Assembly: GCF_001444505.1 (NCBI RefSeq)
Contig: NZ_LNDJ01000118.1
Coordinates: 1 to 64,000, forward strand
Length of the DNA: 64,000 nt
Direction of reading: 5' to 3'
Origin: Psychrobacter piscatorii
GTDB taxonomy: Bacteria > Pseudomonadota > Gammaproteobacteria > Pseudomonadales > Moraxellaceae
Part shown: positions 18,734-26,944 of the stretch, in pieces
How the letters are laid out: each line of letters opens with the position of its first letter
Numbering within the stretch: position 1 is the stretch's first letter
The notes under the pieces: generated by a model
The model's input: only the letters and a program-made list of their open reading frames with translations
What the model was told of the DNA's origin: nothing
Database searches by the model: none
Program-made: the position numbers and the translations under genes

Positions 18734-19807
18734 ATGAGCACCACTCAAGATAGTAATATCAAAGAAACCGTGATAACTGACAATCAATCAGCCCCCGCCT
18801 ACGATAGCGTTACTAACAATATCGTTGTTGCCGCACTTTATAAATTCACACGCTTCACTGACTTTGAGCAGTATCGCGAGCCGATTTTGAATACCATGCT
18901 AGATAACGATGTCAAAGGCACTTTATTGCTGGCAAGCGAAGGCATTAACGGTACGATTTCTGGCACGCGTCAAGGCATCGATACCATCCTTGACTACCTA
19001 CGCCGTATTGAGGCCATTGGTACTTTTACCTTTAAAGAGTCTTATACCGATGCACAGCCGTTTTATCGCACTAAGGTAAAGCTAAAAAAAGAAATCGTCA
19101 CCATGGGCGTAGAAAACATCGACCCACTACAATCGGTCGGTCGCTATGTAAAGCCTAGCGAATGGAATGCACTGATCTCAGATCCTGAAGTTACTCTCAT
19201 CGATACACGTAACGATTATGAAGTGCAAATCGGTACGTTCCAAAATGCCGTCAATCCAAACACTGAAACGTTCCGCGAGTTTCCAGAATACGTATCAAAA
19301 GAGCTGGATCCAACCAAGCATAAAAAAGTGGCCATGTTCTGTACGGGTGGTATCCGCTGCGAGAAGTCAACTGCGTATCTACGCGAACAAGGGTTTGAAG
19401 AGGTCTACCATTTAGAAGGTGGTATTCTAAAATACCTAGAAGAAATCCCAGCCAGTGACTCTATGTGGCAAGGTGATTGCTTTGTTTTTGACAACCGTGT
19501 ATCGGTCAATCACAACTTAGAAAAAGGCAACTATGAGCAGTGTTTTGCCTGCCGTATGCCCATCACTAGCGATGACATGCAGAGCCCAGCCTATATCAAA
19601 GGCGAGTCATGCCCGCATTGTATTGACAAAGCCACAGATGAGCAAAAAGCTAGATTCCGCGAGCGCGAGCATCAAATGCAACTGGCCAAAAAACGTGGCG
19701 AGGCCCATATCGGTAGCGATGTGATGGATGTCATAGAAAAACGCAAAGCGGCCAAGATTGAAGCGCGTCTGCAAGCAGAAGCGGCAAACAACGTCAACGC
19801 TGACTAA
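18734..19807 (+). CDS. trhO: tRNA uridine(34) hydroxylase, rhodanese family (TrhO/YceA)
   Basis: TrhO uses oxygen to form 5-hydroxyuridine at tRNA position 34. The 357-residue protein begins MSTTQDSN after AGGAG; a TTG nine codons upstream is in frame but unsupported. It has the N-terminal UPF0176 domain ([29 protein letters not shown]), a rhodanese domain with [11 protein letters not shown] and the active loop [12 protein letters not shown] (Cys near residue 206), and a C-terminal Cys region ([14 protein letters not shown]) that looks metal-binding. Polar tails at both ends are slightly long for the family. Confidence 0.93.
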   Translation: MSTTQDSNIKETVITDNQSAPAYDSVTNNIVVAALYKFTRFTDFEQYREPILNTMLDNDVKGTLLLASEGINGTISGTRQGIDTILDYLRRIEAIGTFTFKESYTDAQPFYRTKVKLKKEIVTMGVENIDPLQSVGRYVKPSEWNALISDPEVTLIDTRNDYEVQIGTFQNAVNPNTETFREFPEYVSKELDPTKHKKVAMFCTGGIRCEKSTAYLREQGFEEVYHLEGGILKYLEEIPASDSMWQGDCFVFDNRVSVNHNLEKGNYEQCFACRMPITSDDMQSPAYIKGESCPHCIDKATDEQKARFREREHQMQLAKKRGEAHIGSDVMDVIEKRKAAKIEARLQAEAANNVNAD

Positions 19808-19828
19808 ATATAAAACTTGATTGAATAC

Positions 19829-19868
19829 AAAAAAAGAGAGGCTCTATATAATAGAGCCTCTCTTTTTT
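19829..19868. terminator. Bidirectional terminator between trhO and serA
   Basis: AAAGAGAGGCTCTAT pairs with ATAGAGCCTCTCTTT around a 3-base loop, with A- and T-runs outside. Confidence 0.92.
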
Positions 19869-19888
19869 ATATCAGCTATTCATACCAA

Positions 19889-21115
19889 TTAAAACAAGAT
19901 ACGTACGCGGATAGTCTCTTCTACATCTTTTAATTGATCGAGTGCAGCAGTCGAATCGTTGTAGTCAACGTCCATGACTAGATAACCGACATCCCCTTCT
20001 GTCATCAGGCTCTGTGCTAGAATGTTAATCCCTGCTTCTGCAAACAGACGGTTGATCTGAGACAGTACGCCTGGCACGTTTTTGTGAATGTGTAGCAGAC
20101 GATGCGAGTTTTCTTTGAAAGGAATAGAAACTTCTGGGAAGTTCACCGCCGTCGCCGTATCACCTTGGTCAGAGTATCTAACAAACTTATCTGCGACTTC
20201 AAGGCCGATATTAGCTTGCGCTTCTTGCGTTGACCCACCGATATGCGGCGTCAAAATCACATTATCAAACTTACGTAGTGGTGATTCAAACTCTTCGTCA
20301 GCTGACTTTGGCTCTTTTGGGAACACATCGATAGCCGCGCCCAAGATTTTACCAGACTCAATTGCCGCCGCCAGATCATCAATCTCAACACAGGTACCGC
20401 GAGCCGCATTGATAAAGTAGCTGCCTTCTTTCATTTGAGCGAACTGCTCAGCTTTCATCATATAGCGGGTGCTTGGCACATCAGGTACATGCAACGTCAC
20501 GATATCAGCCGTTGATAGTAACTCTTCTAGACTGCCAACTTGTACCGCATTACCTAGTGGCAATTTGGTCACAGCATCATGATAGATGACTTTCATACCA
20601 AAGCTTTCTGCTAGTACAGACAGCTGCGAGCCGATAGAACCGTAACCGACGATACCGATGGTCTTGCCGCGCACTTCATGTGAGTTAGTCGCAGACTTAC
20701 CCCAGCCGCCACGATGTACAGTTGCATTCTTTTCAGGGATACCGCGATACAGCATGATCGCTTCGGCTAATACCAGCTCAGCCACCGAACGGGTGTTCGA
20801 GAATGGCGCGTTAAAGACAGGAATACCTAAGTCACGAGCGGCATCTAAATCGACTTGGTTGGTACCAATACAAAAGCAACCAATGCCGATAAGTTTGTTT
20901 GCATGCTCAAGTACATCGCGCGTCAATTGAGTACGCGAACGAATACCGATAAAGTGAGCATCTTTGATCTTTTCGATCAGCTCTTCTTTGTCTAACGCGT
21001 GACTGATATTCTCGATGTTGTGATAACCAGCACCTTCCAATACTTTTAGGGCATTGTCATGTAGACCTTCAAGCAATAAAAACCGGATTTTGTCTTTTTG
21101 TAGTGATAACGCCAT
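19889..21115 (-). CDS. serA: D-3-phosphoglycerate dehydrogenase
   Basis: Catalyses the first step of serine synthesis from 3-phosphoglycerate. The 408-residue product matches the enteric-type enzyme: N-terminal substrate domain (FLLLEGLHDNAL, IGIRSRTQLT), NAD-binding GIVGYGSIGSQL, catalytic region (INAARGTCVEI, TPHIGGSTQEAQ) and a C-terminal ACT domain (LLHIHKNVPGVLSQIN...) that binds serine for feedback inhibition. SerA of this type can also reduce 2-oxoglutarate to D-2-hydroxyglutarate, which gives meaning to the divergent FAD dehydrogenase gene. AGGAC precedes the ATG. Confidence 0.96.
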   Translation of the reverse strand: MALSLQKDKIRFLLLEGLHDNALKVLEGAGYHNIENISHALDKEELIEKIKDAHFIGIRSRTQLTRDVLEHANKLIGIGCFCIGTNQVDLDAARDLGIPVFNAPFSNTRSVAELVLAEAIMLYRGIPEKNATVHRGGWGKSATNSHEVRGKTIGIVGYGSIGSQLSVLAESFGMKVIYHDAVTKLPLGNAVQVGSLEELLSTADIVTLHVPDVPSTRYMMKAEQFAQMKEGSYFINAARGTCVEIDDLAAAIESGKILGAAIDVFPKEPKSADEEFESPLRKFDNVILTPHIGGSTQEAQANIGLEVADKFVRYSDQGDTATAVNFPEVSIPFKENSHRLLHIHKNVPGVLSQINRLFAEAGINILAQSLMTEGDVGYLVMDVDYNDSTAALDQLKDVEETIRVRILF

Positions 21116-21450
21116 ATGAGAACTGTCCTATAATTGTTTTATAAGATTACCTGTTGGATAATCTGTGATGGATGAAACGAAAACAGTCCCGATATCTTAC
21201 ACAAAATTTGACGCCGATGTTAGCAGATTAGATGAATTATTGATTATCAAGCCTGAAAAATTTTTATGCTATAGTGAATCATTCGGTTTGAAATCAAACA
21301 AACCACTTTTTATTATTTGTCTCATTTTTTATTTAGAAACCATCACCCACTTATTGCCATCACGAGCCGACTCCTCACTGAATTTATAGTCATTTCGCTA
21401 TATAATAAACAGTCCCAACATCGTGCTTACGCTAATATTGAGATTTGACC
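21116..21450. other. Divergent serA/dehydrogenase promoter region
   Basis: 335 bases. TATAGT near 21272 is a possible -10 for the plus-strand gene, and GTTTG-AAAT-CAAAC (near 21287) is a short hairpin. A 74-codon frame here is not convincing as a gene. Confidence 0.4.
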
Positions 21451-22893
21451 ATGACGCTAACTACCGAACAGTCCACCTCCCAAGCCCATACCAACGCTGT
21501 GCAGACTATCCTAAGCACGCTGACTGACACCCATCAATTCGACCCCAGCCAAATAAAGACCGACGCCGAAAGCTTAGAGCACTGGGGCAAAGACTGGACC
21601 AAGCACTTCGCCCCCGCCGCCGCTGCCATCGTCTTTCCAAAGACCACCGAACAAGTCCAAGCCATCGTCCTACTGGCTAATGAGCATAACGTTGTCCTCA
21701 CCCCTAGTGGTGGTCGTACCGGACTTTCAGCAGGCGCGGTTGCTGCCAATGGCGAGATCGTCGTCAGCATGGATAAAATGAACCAGATTGGACAGTTCTA
21801 TCCAGCGGACCGCATGGTCGAGATTGAAGCGGGCGTTGTCACCGAACAGCTACAACAGTTCGCCGAATCAAAAGATCTCTACTATCCTGTCGACTTTGCC
21901 TCAGCAGGCTCTAGTCAAATGGGTGGTAACATCGGTACCAATGCCGGTGGCATCAAAGTCATCCGCTATGGCATGACCCGTCAATGGATCATGGGACTAA
22001 CGGTCGTCACGGGTAAAGGGGACATCTTGCATCTCAATCGAGGTATGGTCAAGAACGCCACGGGTTACGATTTGCGTCAACTGTTTATCGGTGCTGAGGG
22101 AACCTTAGGTCTTGTCACCCATGCACAAATCAAGCTTGAGCGTCAGCCACAAGACCTCAATGTCATGGTGCTGGGTATGGACAGCTTTAGTGATGTCATG
22201 AATGTCTTATCAGCCTTTCAAGCGCAGATTGATTTGACTGCCTTTGAATTCTTTGATGATGTAGCGGTTGATAAGCTGATGGCACATGGTCAAGTACAAG
22301 AGCCGTTTGAATCACGCACCAAGTTTTATACCTTATTAGAGTTTGAAGCGCCTTATGAGCCAATCATGGAAAAAGCCATGGCCATCTTTGAGCAGTGCAT
22401 GGAAGAGGGCTGGGTGGTTGATGGGGTGATGAGCCAAAATCTCACACAGGCTGAAGAGCTATGGAAGCTACGCGAGTACATCTCAGAGACGATCTCGGTG
22501 TTTACCCCTTATAAGAACGATGTGTCGGTGCTAATAAGTCACGTACCGACTTTTATCGAAGAGATTGATGCGATTGTCAGTAGCAATTATCCTGACTTTG
22601 AGGTGTGCTGGTTTGGTCATATCGGCGATGGCAACTTGCATCTCAATATTCTAAAGCCTGAGAACATGAGTAAGGATGATTTCTTTGCCAAGTGTCAGGT
22701 GGTGAATAAACACGTGTTTGAGACGGTACAAAAATATGGCGGATCAGTGTCTGCTGAGCATGGAGTGGGTATGACGAAGAAGCCGTATCTGCAATACAGC
22801 CGTAGCGAGACTGAGATTAATTATCTGCGTGAGGTCAAGAAAGTTTTTGACCCTAATAACATCATGAATCGTGGCAAGATTTTTGATATGTGA
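21451..22893 (+). CDS. FAD-linked dehydrogenase, probably D-2-hydroxyglutarate dehydrogenase
   Basis: A 480-residue flavoenzyme with the FAD-binding-4 domain (FPKTTEQVQAIV, TPSGGRTGLSAGAV, GAEGTLGLVTHAQIKL) and the FAD-oxidase C-terminal domain (WFGHIGDGNLHLN metal/substrate motif, GGSVSAEHGVGMTKKPYL). The family includes D-lactate, glycolate and D-2-hydroxyglutarate dehydrogenases. Divergence from serA favours the last, since SerA produces D-2-hydroxyglutarate as a by-product and such dehydrogenases re-oxidise it. The start is the ATG at 21451; a TTG two codons upstream is unlikely. Substrate is inferred, not visible. Confidence 0.88.
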   Translation: MTLTTEQSTSQAHTNAVQTILSTLTDTHQFDPSQIKTDAESLEHWGKDWTKHFAPAAAAIVFPKTTEQVQAIVLLANEHNVVLTPSGGRTGLSAGAVAANGEIVVSMDKMNQIGQFYPADRMVEIEAGVVTEQLQQFAESKDLYYPVDFASAGSSQMGGNIGTNAGGIKVIRYGMTRQWIMGLTVVTGKGDILHLNRGMVKNATGYDLRQLFIGAEGTLGLVTHAQIKLERQPQDLNVMVLGMDSFSDVMNVLSAFQAQIDLTAFEFFDDVAVDKLMAHGQVQEPFESRTKFYTLLEFEAPYEPIMEKAMAIFEQCMEEGWVVDGVMSQNLTQAEELWKLREYISETISVFTPYKNDVSVLISHVPTFIEEIDAIVSSNYPDFEVCWFGHIGDGNLHLNILKPENMSKDDFFAKCQVVNKHVFETVQKYGGSVSAEHGVGMTKKPYLQYSRSETEINYLREVKKVFDPNNIMNRGKIFDM

Positions 22894-22916
22894 TTGATAG
22901 GCTAACGATTTATCTC

Positions 22917-22956
22917 AAAAAAAAGACGCTAAACTCAAAGTTTAGCGTCTTTTTTA
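22917..22956. terminator. Bidirectional terminator between the dehydrogenase and BLUF genes
   Basis: AAGACGCTAAACT pairs with AGTTTAGCGTCTT around CAA, flanked by A- and T-runs. Confidence 0.92.
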
Positions 22957-23008
22957 TGTTTGTAACTTTATATTTGGAAAACCCAAATTTACGTTTAAAA
23001 AACATGAT

Positions 23009-23638
23009 TTATAGATATAACAGTACCAGCGCCACAACTAGCAAGACACTCAAAAATCCTTGAATAATCAAAAATGCTTGATGCGGTGCCGCGATATGGC
23101 GGAACATATTGCCTAATGCATTGTAAGTAATGCCCGCTGCTTTGATATGTGGCGGGGTGTCGAAATTTTTGATAATTTGCAAAAATTGCTCAGTACGATC
23201 AGGTGACCAACCGTGCGGCGCAAACGGTAGAAATGGTGACAACTGTGCCGCTTGTTCTTTGGTTGCAGGCGACCATAGCCAGCGCTCCAAAAACAGCAGA
23301 CGCATGCGCCAGTCTGAGAAGCTGCGATGATTAATCTCTTGTAGTAAAAGCACTTCGATATTTTTGTGACGACTATCAGCAAAGATACGTTCTTGTAGCG
23401 CAAAGACATGTCTTTTTTCGCCCTCGATACACTGCAAAAACTGACCATTGCCATAACACAGTGTGCCTGTAATACCATGCTGCTCATTGTAATGGCGAGC
23501 ATGAGCCTCTACGTCCTCGAATATCGAGGTATTCAGGCGTGAGCCGAGCGTTTGCGTACTGACATAGACCAATTGAACCAATGATGACTCTTGTATTGCA
23601 TCCCATTGCTTGATTCTATTGCTACGAGTTAAGGGCAT
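23009..23638 (-). CDS. BLUF blue-light photoreceptor with C-terminal membrane helix
   Basis: A 209-residue protein. Residues about 20-115 form a BLUF flavin-binding domain with the key residues in place: Tyr 25 (LVYVS), Asn 51 (YNEQHGITG), Gln 69 (FLQCIEG), Trp 110 and Met 112 (SDWRMRL). This implies normal FAD photochemistry. No catalytic output domain (EAL, cyclase) follows. Instead there is a helical stretch and a final hydrophobic helix (about 187-209), so the receptor is probably anchored to the inner membrane with the sensor in the cytoplasm. Short BLUF proteins in Acinetobacter (BlsA) act by binding transcription regulators; a membrane-bound variant would differ. It is a single-gene unit. 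Confidence 0.88.
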   Translation of the reverse strand: MPLTRSNRIKQWDAIQESSLVQLVYVSTQTLGSRLNTSIFEDVEAHARHYNEQHGITGTLCYGNGQFLQCIEGEKRHVFALQERIFADSRHKNIEVLLLQEINHRSFSDWRMRLLFLERWLWSPATKEQAAQLSPFLPFAPHGWSPDRTEQFLQIIKNFDTPPHIKAAGITYNALGNMFRHIAAPHQAFLIIQGFLSVLLVVALVLLYL

Positions 23639-24172
23639 AATAAAATAATCCTAAAAGCCGATAACGCTGGCCAAATGAAACAAGCAAGACGATACTATGC
23701 CTGAAGTAGATAAAGCTGCAGACTCACAAAAACGTAGCAAATAGTTACTACGTGAGACTATTATTACTTATATAGCTTGCTATCATAGCAAGCAAAATGA
23801 ATGATACTGATAGATATTACTTAGATTTTATATTTAGATAATAAATAGCAAAACAGTCGCCGTTGTAAAGGCATTGGACAACCCTGTATTTCGTTATTAA
23901 CAATCCAATAAAAAACCAAGTGATACGGCAGGCAATGATTACTAAGGTTTATTCCTCTATATCAGTCAGAATAATCCTCAAATACACTGAGCAACATGGC
24001 ATAAAATATTGCTATAACCCATTGTAAATAGGGTAATAATTATTGTAACGGCTATATCTGACTATTGGAATATTTTTATTGGTTTTTTTTCATGAAAATT
24101 GACAGAATCGAGTGTTTAGGATCATTGCATTACGCATACTCAAATTTAGTAGAAATTTAATATAGGAATATC
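23639..24172. other. 534-base AT-rich intergenic region
   Basis: Divergent promoter region of the BLUF and GNAT-nitrilase genes. TTGACA occurs near 24098, but I see no well-spaced -10. No small gene, RNA gene or strong repeat is visible. Confidence 0.4.
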
Positions 24173-25810
24173 ATGAGTAAAATTGAAAAAACAGATGACT
24201 TTCATCTCACGATCGCTGAGATTAAGAAAAAAGACTACCCCCAGTTAAAAGCCTTGATGGATCGCGTCTACGTCAACCTAGGCGGCGCGTGGTCAAAAAA
24301 CACCATTCATACGCTCATAGACGCCTTTCCTGAAGGGCAGATTGCGCTGTTTGACCATGATCAATTAATTGGTATTGTACTGTCCATGCGTGTTGATTAT
24401 GCCAAATTTTCTAACCCGCATACCTATGATGATTTGATCGGGCAAAAAGAAATCATTAGAGACAATCCTGAAGGCGATGCTATCTATGGTCTAGACGCAT
24501 TGATCGACCCTGAATATCGTGGCTATCGTCTCGGTCGTCGCCTTTATGATGCTCGAAAAGAGCTGTGTCGTCAGCTCAACTTCCGCGCGATTTTGGCGGG
24601 TGGCCGCATTCCTAACTACCATAACCACCAAGACTTAAGCCCAGGCGAATATATTGACGCTGTTGAGAGCCGCGAAATTCACGACCCTGCATTGTCTTTT
24701 CAGTTGTCAAACGGGTTTATCGTCAAGCGTATCTTGACCGCTTACCTACCAGATGACAAACAGTCGAAAGGCTTTGCCACCTTGCTTGAGTGGTCAAATA
24801 TCTATTATGAGCCAAAAGACTATAAGCCCAACACGCGCAAATCTGAGGTGCGTATCGGTGGTATTCAGTGGCAGATGCGTGAGGTCGAGTCGCCAGAAGA
24901 ACTGCTCCAGCAAGTGGAGTTCTTTGTCGATGTGATGGCCGATTATAACTCTGACTTTGCTTGTCTACCTGAGTTTTTTAACGCGCCGTTGATGGGCTTG
25001 TGCGAGTCTACTGACCAAAACATCGCCATTCGCTTTTTGGCCGATTACACCGAATGGTTTAAAAATGAAATCTCGCATTTGGCCGTCAGTTACAACGTCA
25101 ATGTCATTACAGGCTCTATGCCTTTATTAGACGAAGACGATACCTTGTACAATGTCAGCTATCTGTGCCGCCGTGATGGTACGGTTGACGAGCAGCGTAA
25201 AATCCATATCACCCCGCATGAGCGTAGCGCTTGGGTCATCGAAGGCGGTGACGAGGTCAAAGTATTTGATACGGACGCTGGTCGTATTGGTATTTTGGTC
25301 TGCTATGACGTTGAGTTCCCTGAACTTGCACGCCTATTAGCACTCGATGACATGGATATTTTGTTCGTGCCTTTCTGGACAGATACCAAAAACGGCTATT
25401 TGCGTGTACGCCATTGTGCTCAAGCACGTGCCATTGAAAACGAATGCTATGTCATGATCTGCGGCTCGGTAGGTAACTTGCCACAAGTCGAAAGCTTGGA
25501 TATTCAGTACGCACAGTCGTCTATCTTCTCACCGTCAGATTTTGCATTCCCGCATGATGCGATTATGGCAGAGACCACGCCCAATACCGAGATGATTTTC
25601 TTCTCAGATGTGAACTTAGACAAGCTGACACACGTTCGTCACGAAGGCTCAGTGCACAACCTGATCGACCGCCGTGATGACTTATTTAGCTTAAAATGGA
25701 AACGTAAATCCAAAATTCCTGCAAGCAAATTAAGTGACGAAGAACGCCGTGAAAACTCAGGCAGTGTGCTTATCGGTGATCCATTACAGAATCGTGCGCA
25801 AAAGCCATAG
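24173..25810 (+). CDS. GNAT acetyltransferase-nitrilase (carbon-nitrogen hydrolase) fusion
   Basis: A 545-residue two-domain protein. Residues about 10-190 form a GNAT N-acetyltransferase (LDALIDPEYRGYRLGRRLYDARKE, with the acetyl-CoA loop RGYRLG at 116-121). Residues about 225-515 form a nitrilase-superfamily amidohydrolase with the triad Glu 267 (LPEFF), Lys 343 (QRKIHI) and Cys 377 (LVCYDVEFPE). This fusion is a known conserved arrangement of unknown physiological substrate. An obvious guess is that one domain makes an N-acyl amide that the other trims, or the two act on the same amine. AGGAA precedes the ATG. It is monocistronic with a terminator. Confidence 0.93.
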   Translation: MSKIEKTDDFHLTIAEIKKKDYPQLKALMDRVYVNLGGAWSKNTIHTLIDAFPEGQIALFDHDQLIGIVLSMRVDYAKFSNPHTYDDLIGQKEIIRDNPEGDAIYGLDALIDPEYRGYRLGRRLYDARKELCRQLNFRAILAGGRIPNYHNHQDLSPGEYIDAVESREIHDPALSFQLSNGFIVKRILTAYLPDDKQSKGFATLLEWSNIYYEPKDYKPNTRKSEVRIGGIQWQMREVESPEELLQQVEFFVDVMADYNSDFACLPEFFNAPLMGLCESTDQNIAIRFLADYTEWFKNEISHLAVSYNVNVITGSMPLLDEDDTLYNVSYLCRRDGTVDEQRKIHITPHERSAWVIEGGDEVKVFDTDAGRIGILVCYDVEFPELARLLALDDMDILFVPFWTDTKNGYLRVRHCAQARAIENECYVMICGSVGNLPQVESLDIQYAQSSIFSPSDFAFPHDAIMAETTPNTEMIFFSDVNLDKLTHVRHEGSVHNLIDRRDDLFSLKWKRKSKIPASKLSDEERRENSGSVLIGDPLQNRAQKP

Positions 25811-25858
25811 TTAGTTGTGCGCGCTTGATATAATGACTTAAGAGTAAACTTTATAAGT

Positions 25859-25888
25859 AAAACGGCTGAATCTCAGCCGTTTATTTTT
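25859..25888 (+). terminator. Terminator of the GNAT-nitrilase gene
   Basis: AAACGGCTGA pairs with TCAGCCGTTT around ATC, then ATTTTT. Confidence 0.85.
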
Positions 25889-25946
25889 ATCTGATACCTG
25901 TTAAATTTTTATTCATTGAAAATATCTTAACTAAAAAGCCAACACA

Positions 25947-26495
25947 ATGATGACTGATCTGGATCAAGAAGACATAAAATCAAAAAAACAGCCAAAACAG
26001 AAGATAACTTCGTTACTTAAAACGGTTGCGCTATACGCTCTGATGTTTGTCGTGATCTATAGCGCGGTCAATTGGTGGCGACAACCTATCATGCCTGCTA
26101 ATCCGCAGCTACAACTCACCGATTACCAAGGGCAAACTGTAGACCTAGCAGCGATGAGTCATGAGCATCCCACACTGGTATACTTCTGGGGTACGTGGTG
26201 TTCCGTCTGTAGTTTTACCTCACCCACCATCAATAAGCTAGCGGCAGATAACTATCCCGTTGTCACTGTGGCCATACAGTCAGGCTCAAATCAAGAGCTA
26301 CGCAGCTACCTCGATCAGCATCAGTTTGACTTCACCGCGATAAATGACCAAGAAGGTGATATCTTTGCAGATTGGCAAGGACAAGTCACACCATCCTATG
26401 TGGTATTAAAGAATGGCAAGATGACACAAGGGCTAACAGGTATTCAGCCATTATGGTCGTTAAAACTGCGCTTATGGTTAGCATCGGTTTTTTAG
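25947..26495 (+). CDS. Membrane-anchored thioredoxin-like protein (TlpA/ScsD type)
   Basis: A 182-residue protein with a polar cytosolic N-terminus, one membrane helix (about 27-43), and a periplasmic thioredoxin fold with the redox pair in YFWGTWCSVCSF (Cys 85, Cys 88) and the cis-Pro loop VTPSYVVL (near 152). This is the layout of ScsD/TlpA/CcmG-like disulfide reductases that keep periplasmic cysteines reduced or donate/accept disulfides. No cytochrome maturation or copper genes are adjacent, so the client is unknown. Ribosome site weak; two ATGs in tandem at the start. Confidence 0.88.
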   Translation: MMTDLDQEDIKSKKQPKQKITSLLKTVALYALMFVVIYSAVNWWRQPIMPANPQLQLTDYQGQTVDLAAMSHEHPTLVYFWGTWCSVCSFTSPTINKLAADNYPVVTVAIQSGSNQELRSYLDQHQFDFTAINDQEGDIFADWQGQVTPSYVVLKNGKMTQGLTGIQPLWSLKLRLWLASVF

Positions 26496-26944
26496 CGGCT
26501 GAACCTGACTTTATTTTTTAATAAATTATCTTGCGAAGAGGTCATCGTTATACTCTCATCAACGACATGCAACGTAGATAAACAGTTGATATTGGTCAAA
26601 ATGAGGATGAAATTGCTCAGCTCTTTTTACCCTACTCTTTTTGTCATATAATAGCTGCCGATCTAAATATTTTTTTGAATTATTTTTACTAGCATATTTT
26701 ATGTTGCAATCGTCTCGTTACCATTTATTATTGACGTAACTATTTGCGGACTAATGAGCAACAATGGGTATTTATTGACATGACGGTTGATAAACCGACT
26801 ATGATGAGCAATATACCTACTATTAGTAATTAAGTATTATCGACACAGCATTAACCTCAGCACTATATTGAAATACGTTGAACATCGAGCCTTGTAGCCG
26901 GTTTTAACCGACACACAAACCTACCTTTTAAAAAGATACCTTCT
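26496..26944. other. 449-base region upstream of ileS
   Basis: AT-rich, with TATAAT at 26647-26652 preceded at 17 bases by TTTTTA, a possible promoter. The remaining roughly 290-base leader contains small hairpins such as CGGTT/AACCG near 26900. No ribF or other gene is present, unlike the ribF-ileS order of enterics. Confidence 0.4.

Noticed and set aside
21165..21389. 74-codon frame between serA and the FAD dehydrogenase
   Set aside because: GTG start without ribosome site, lies in a divergent promoter region, no recognisable features.
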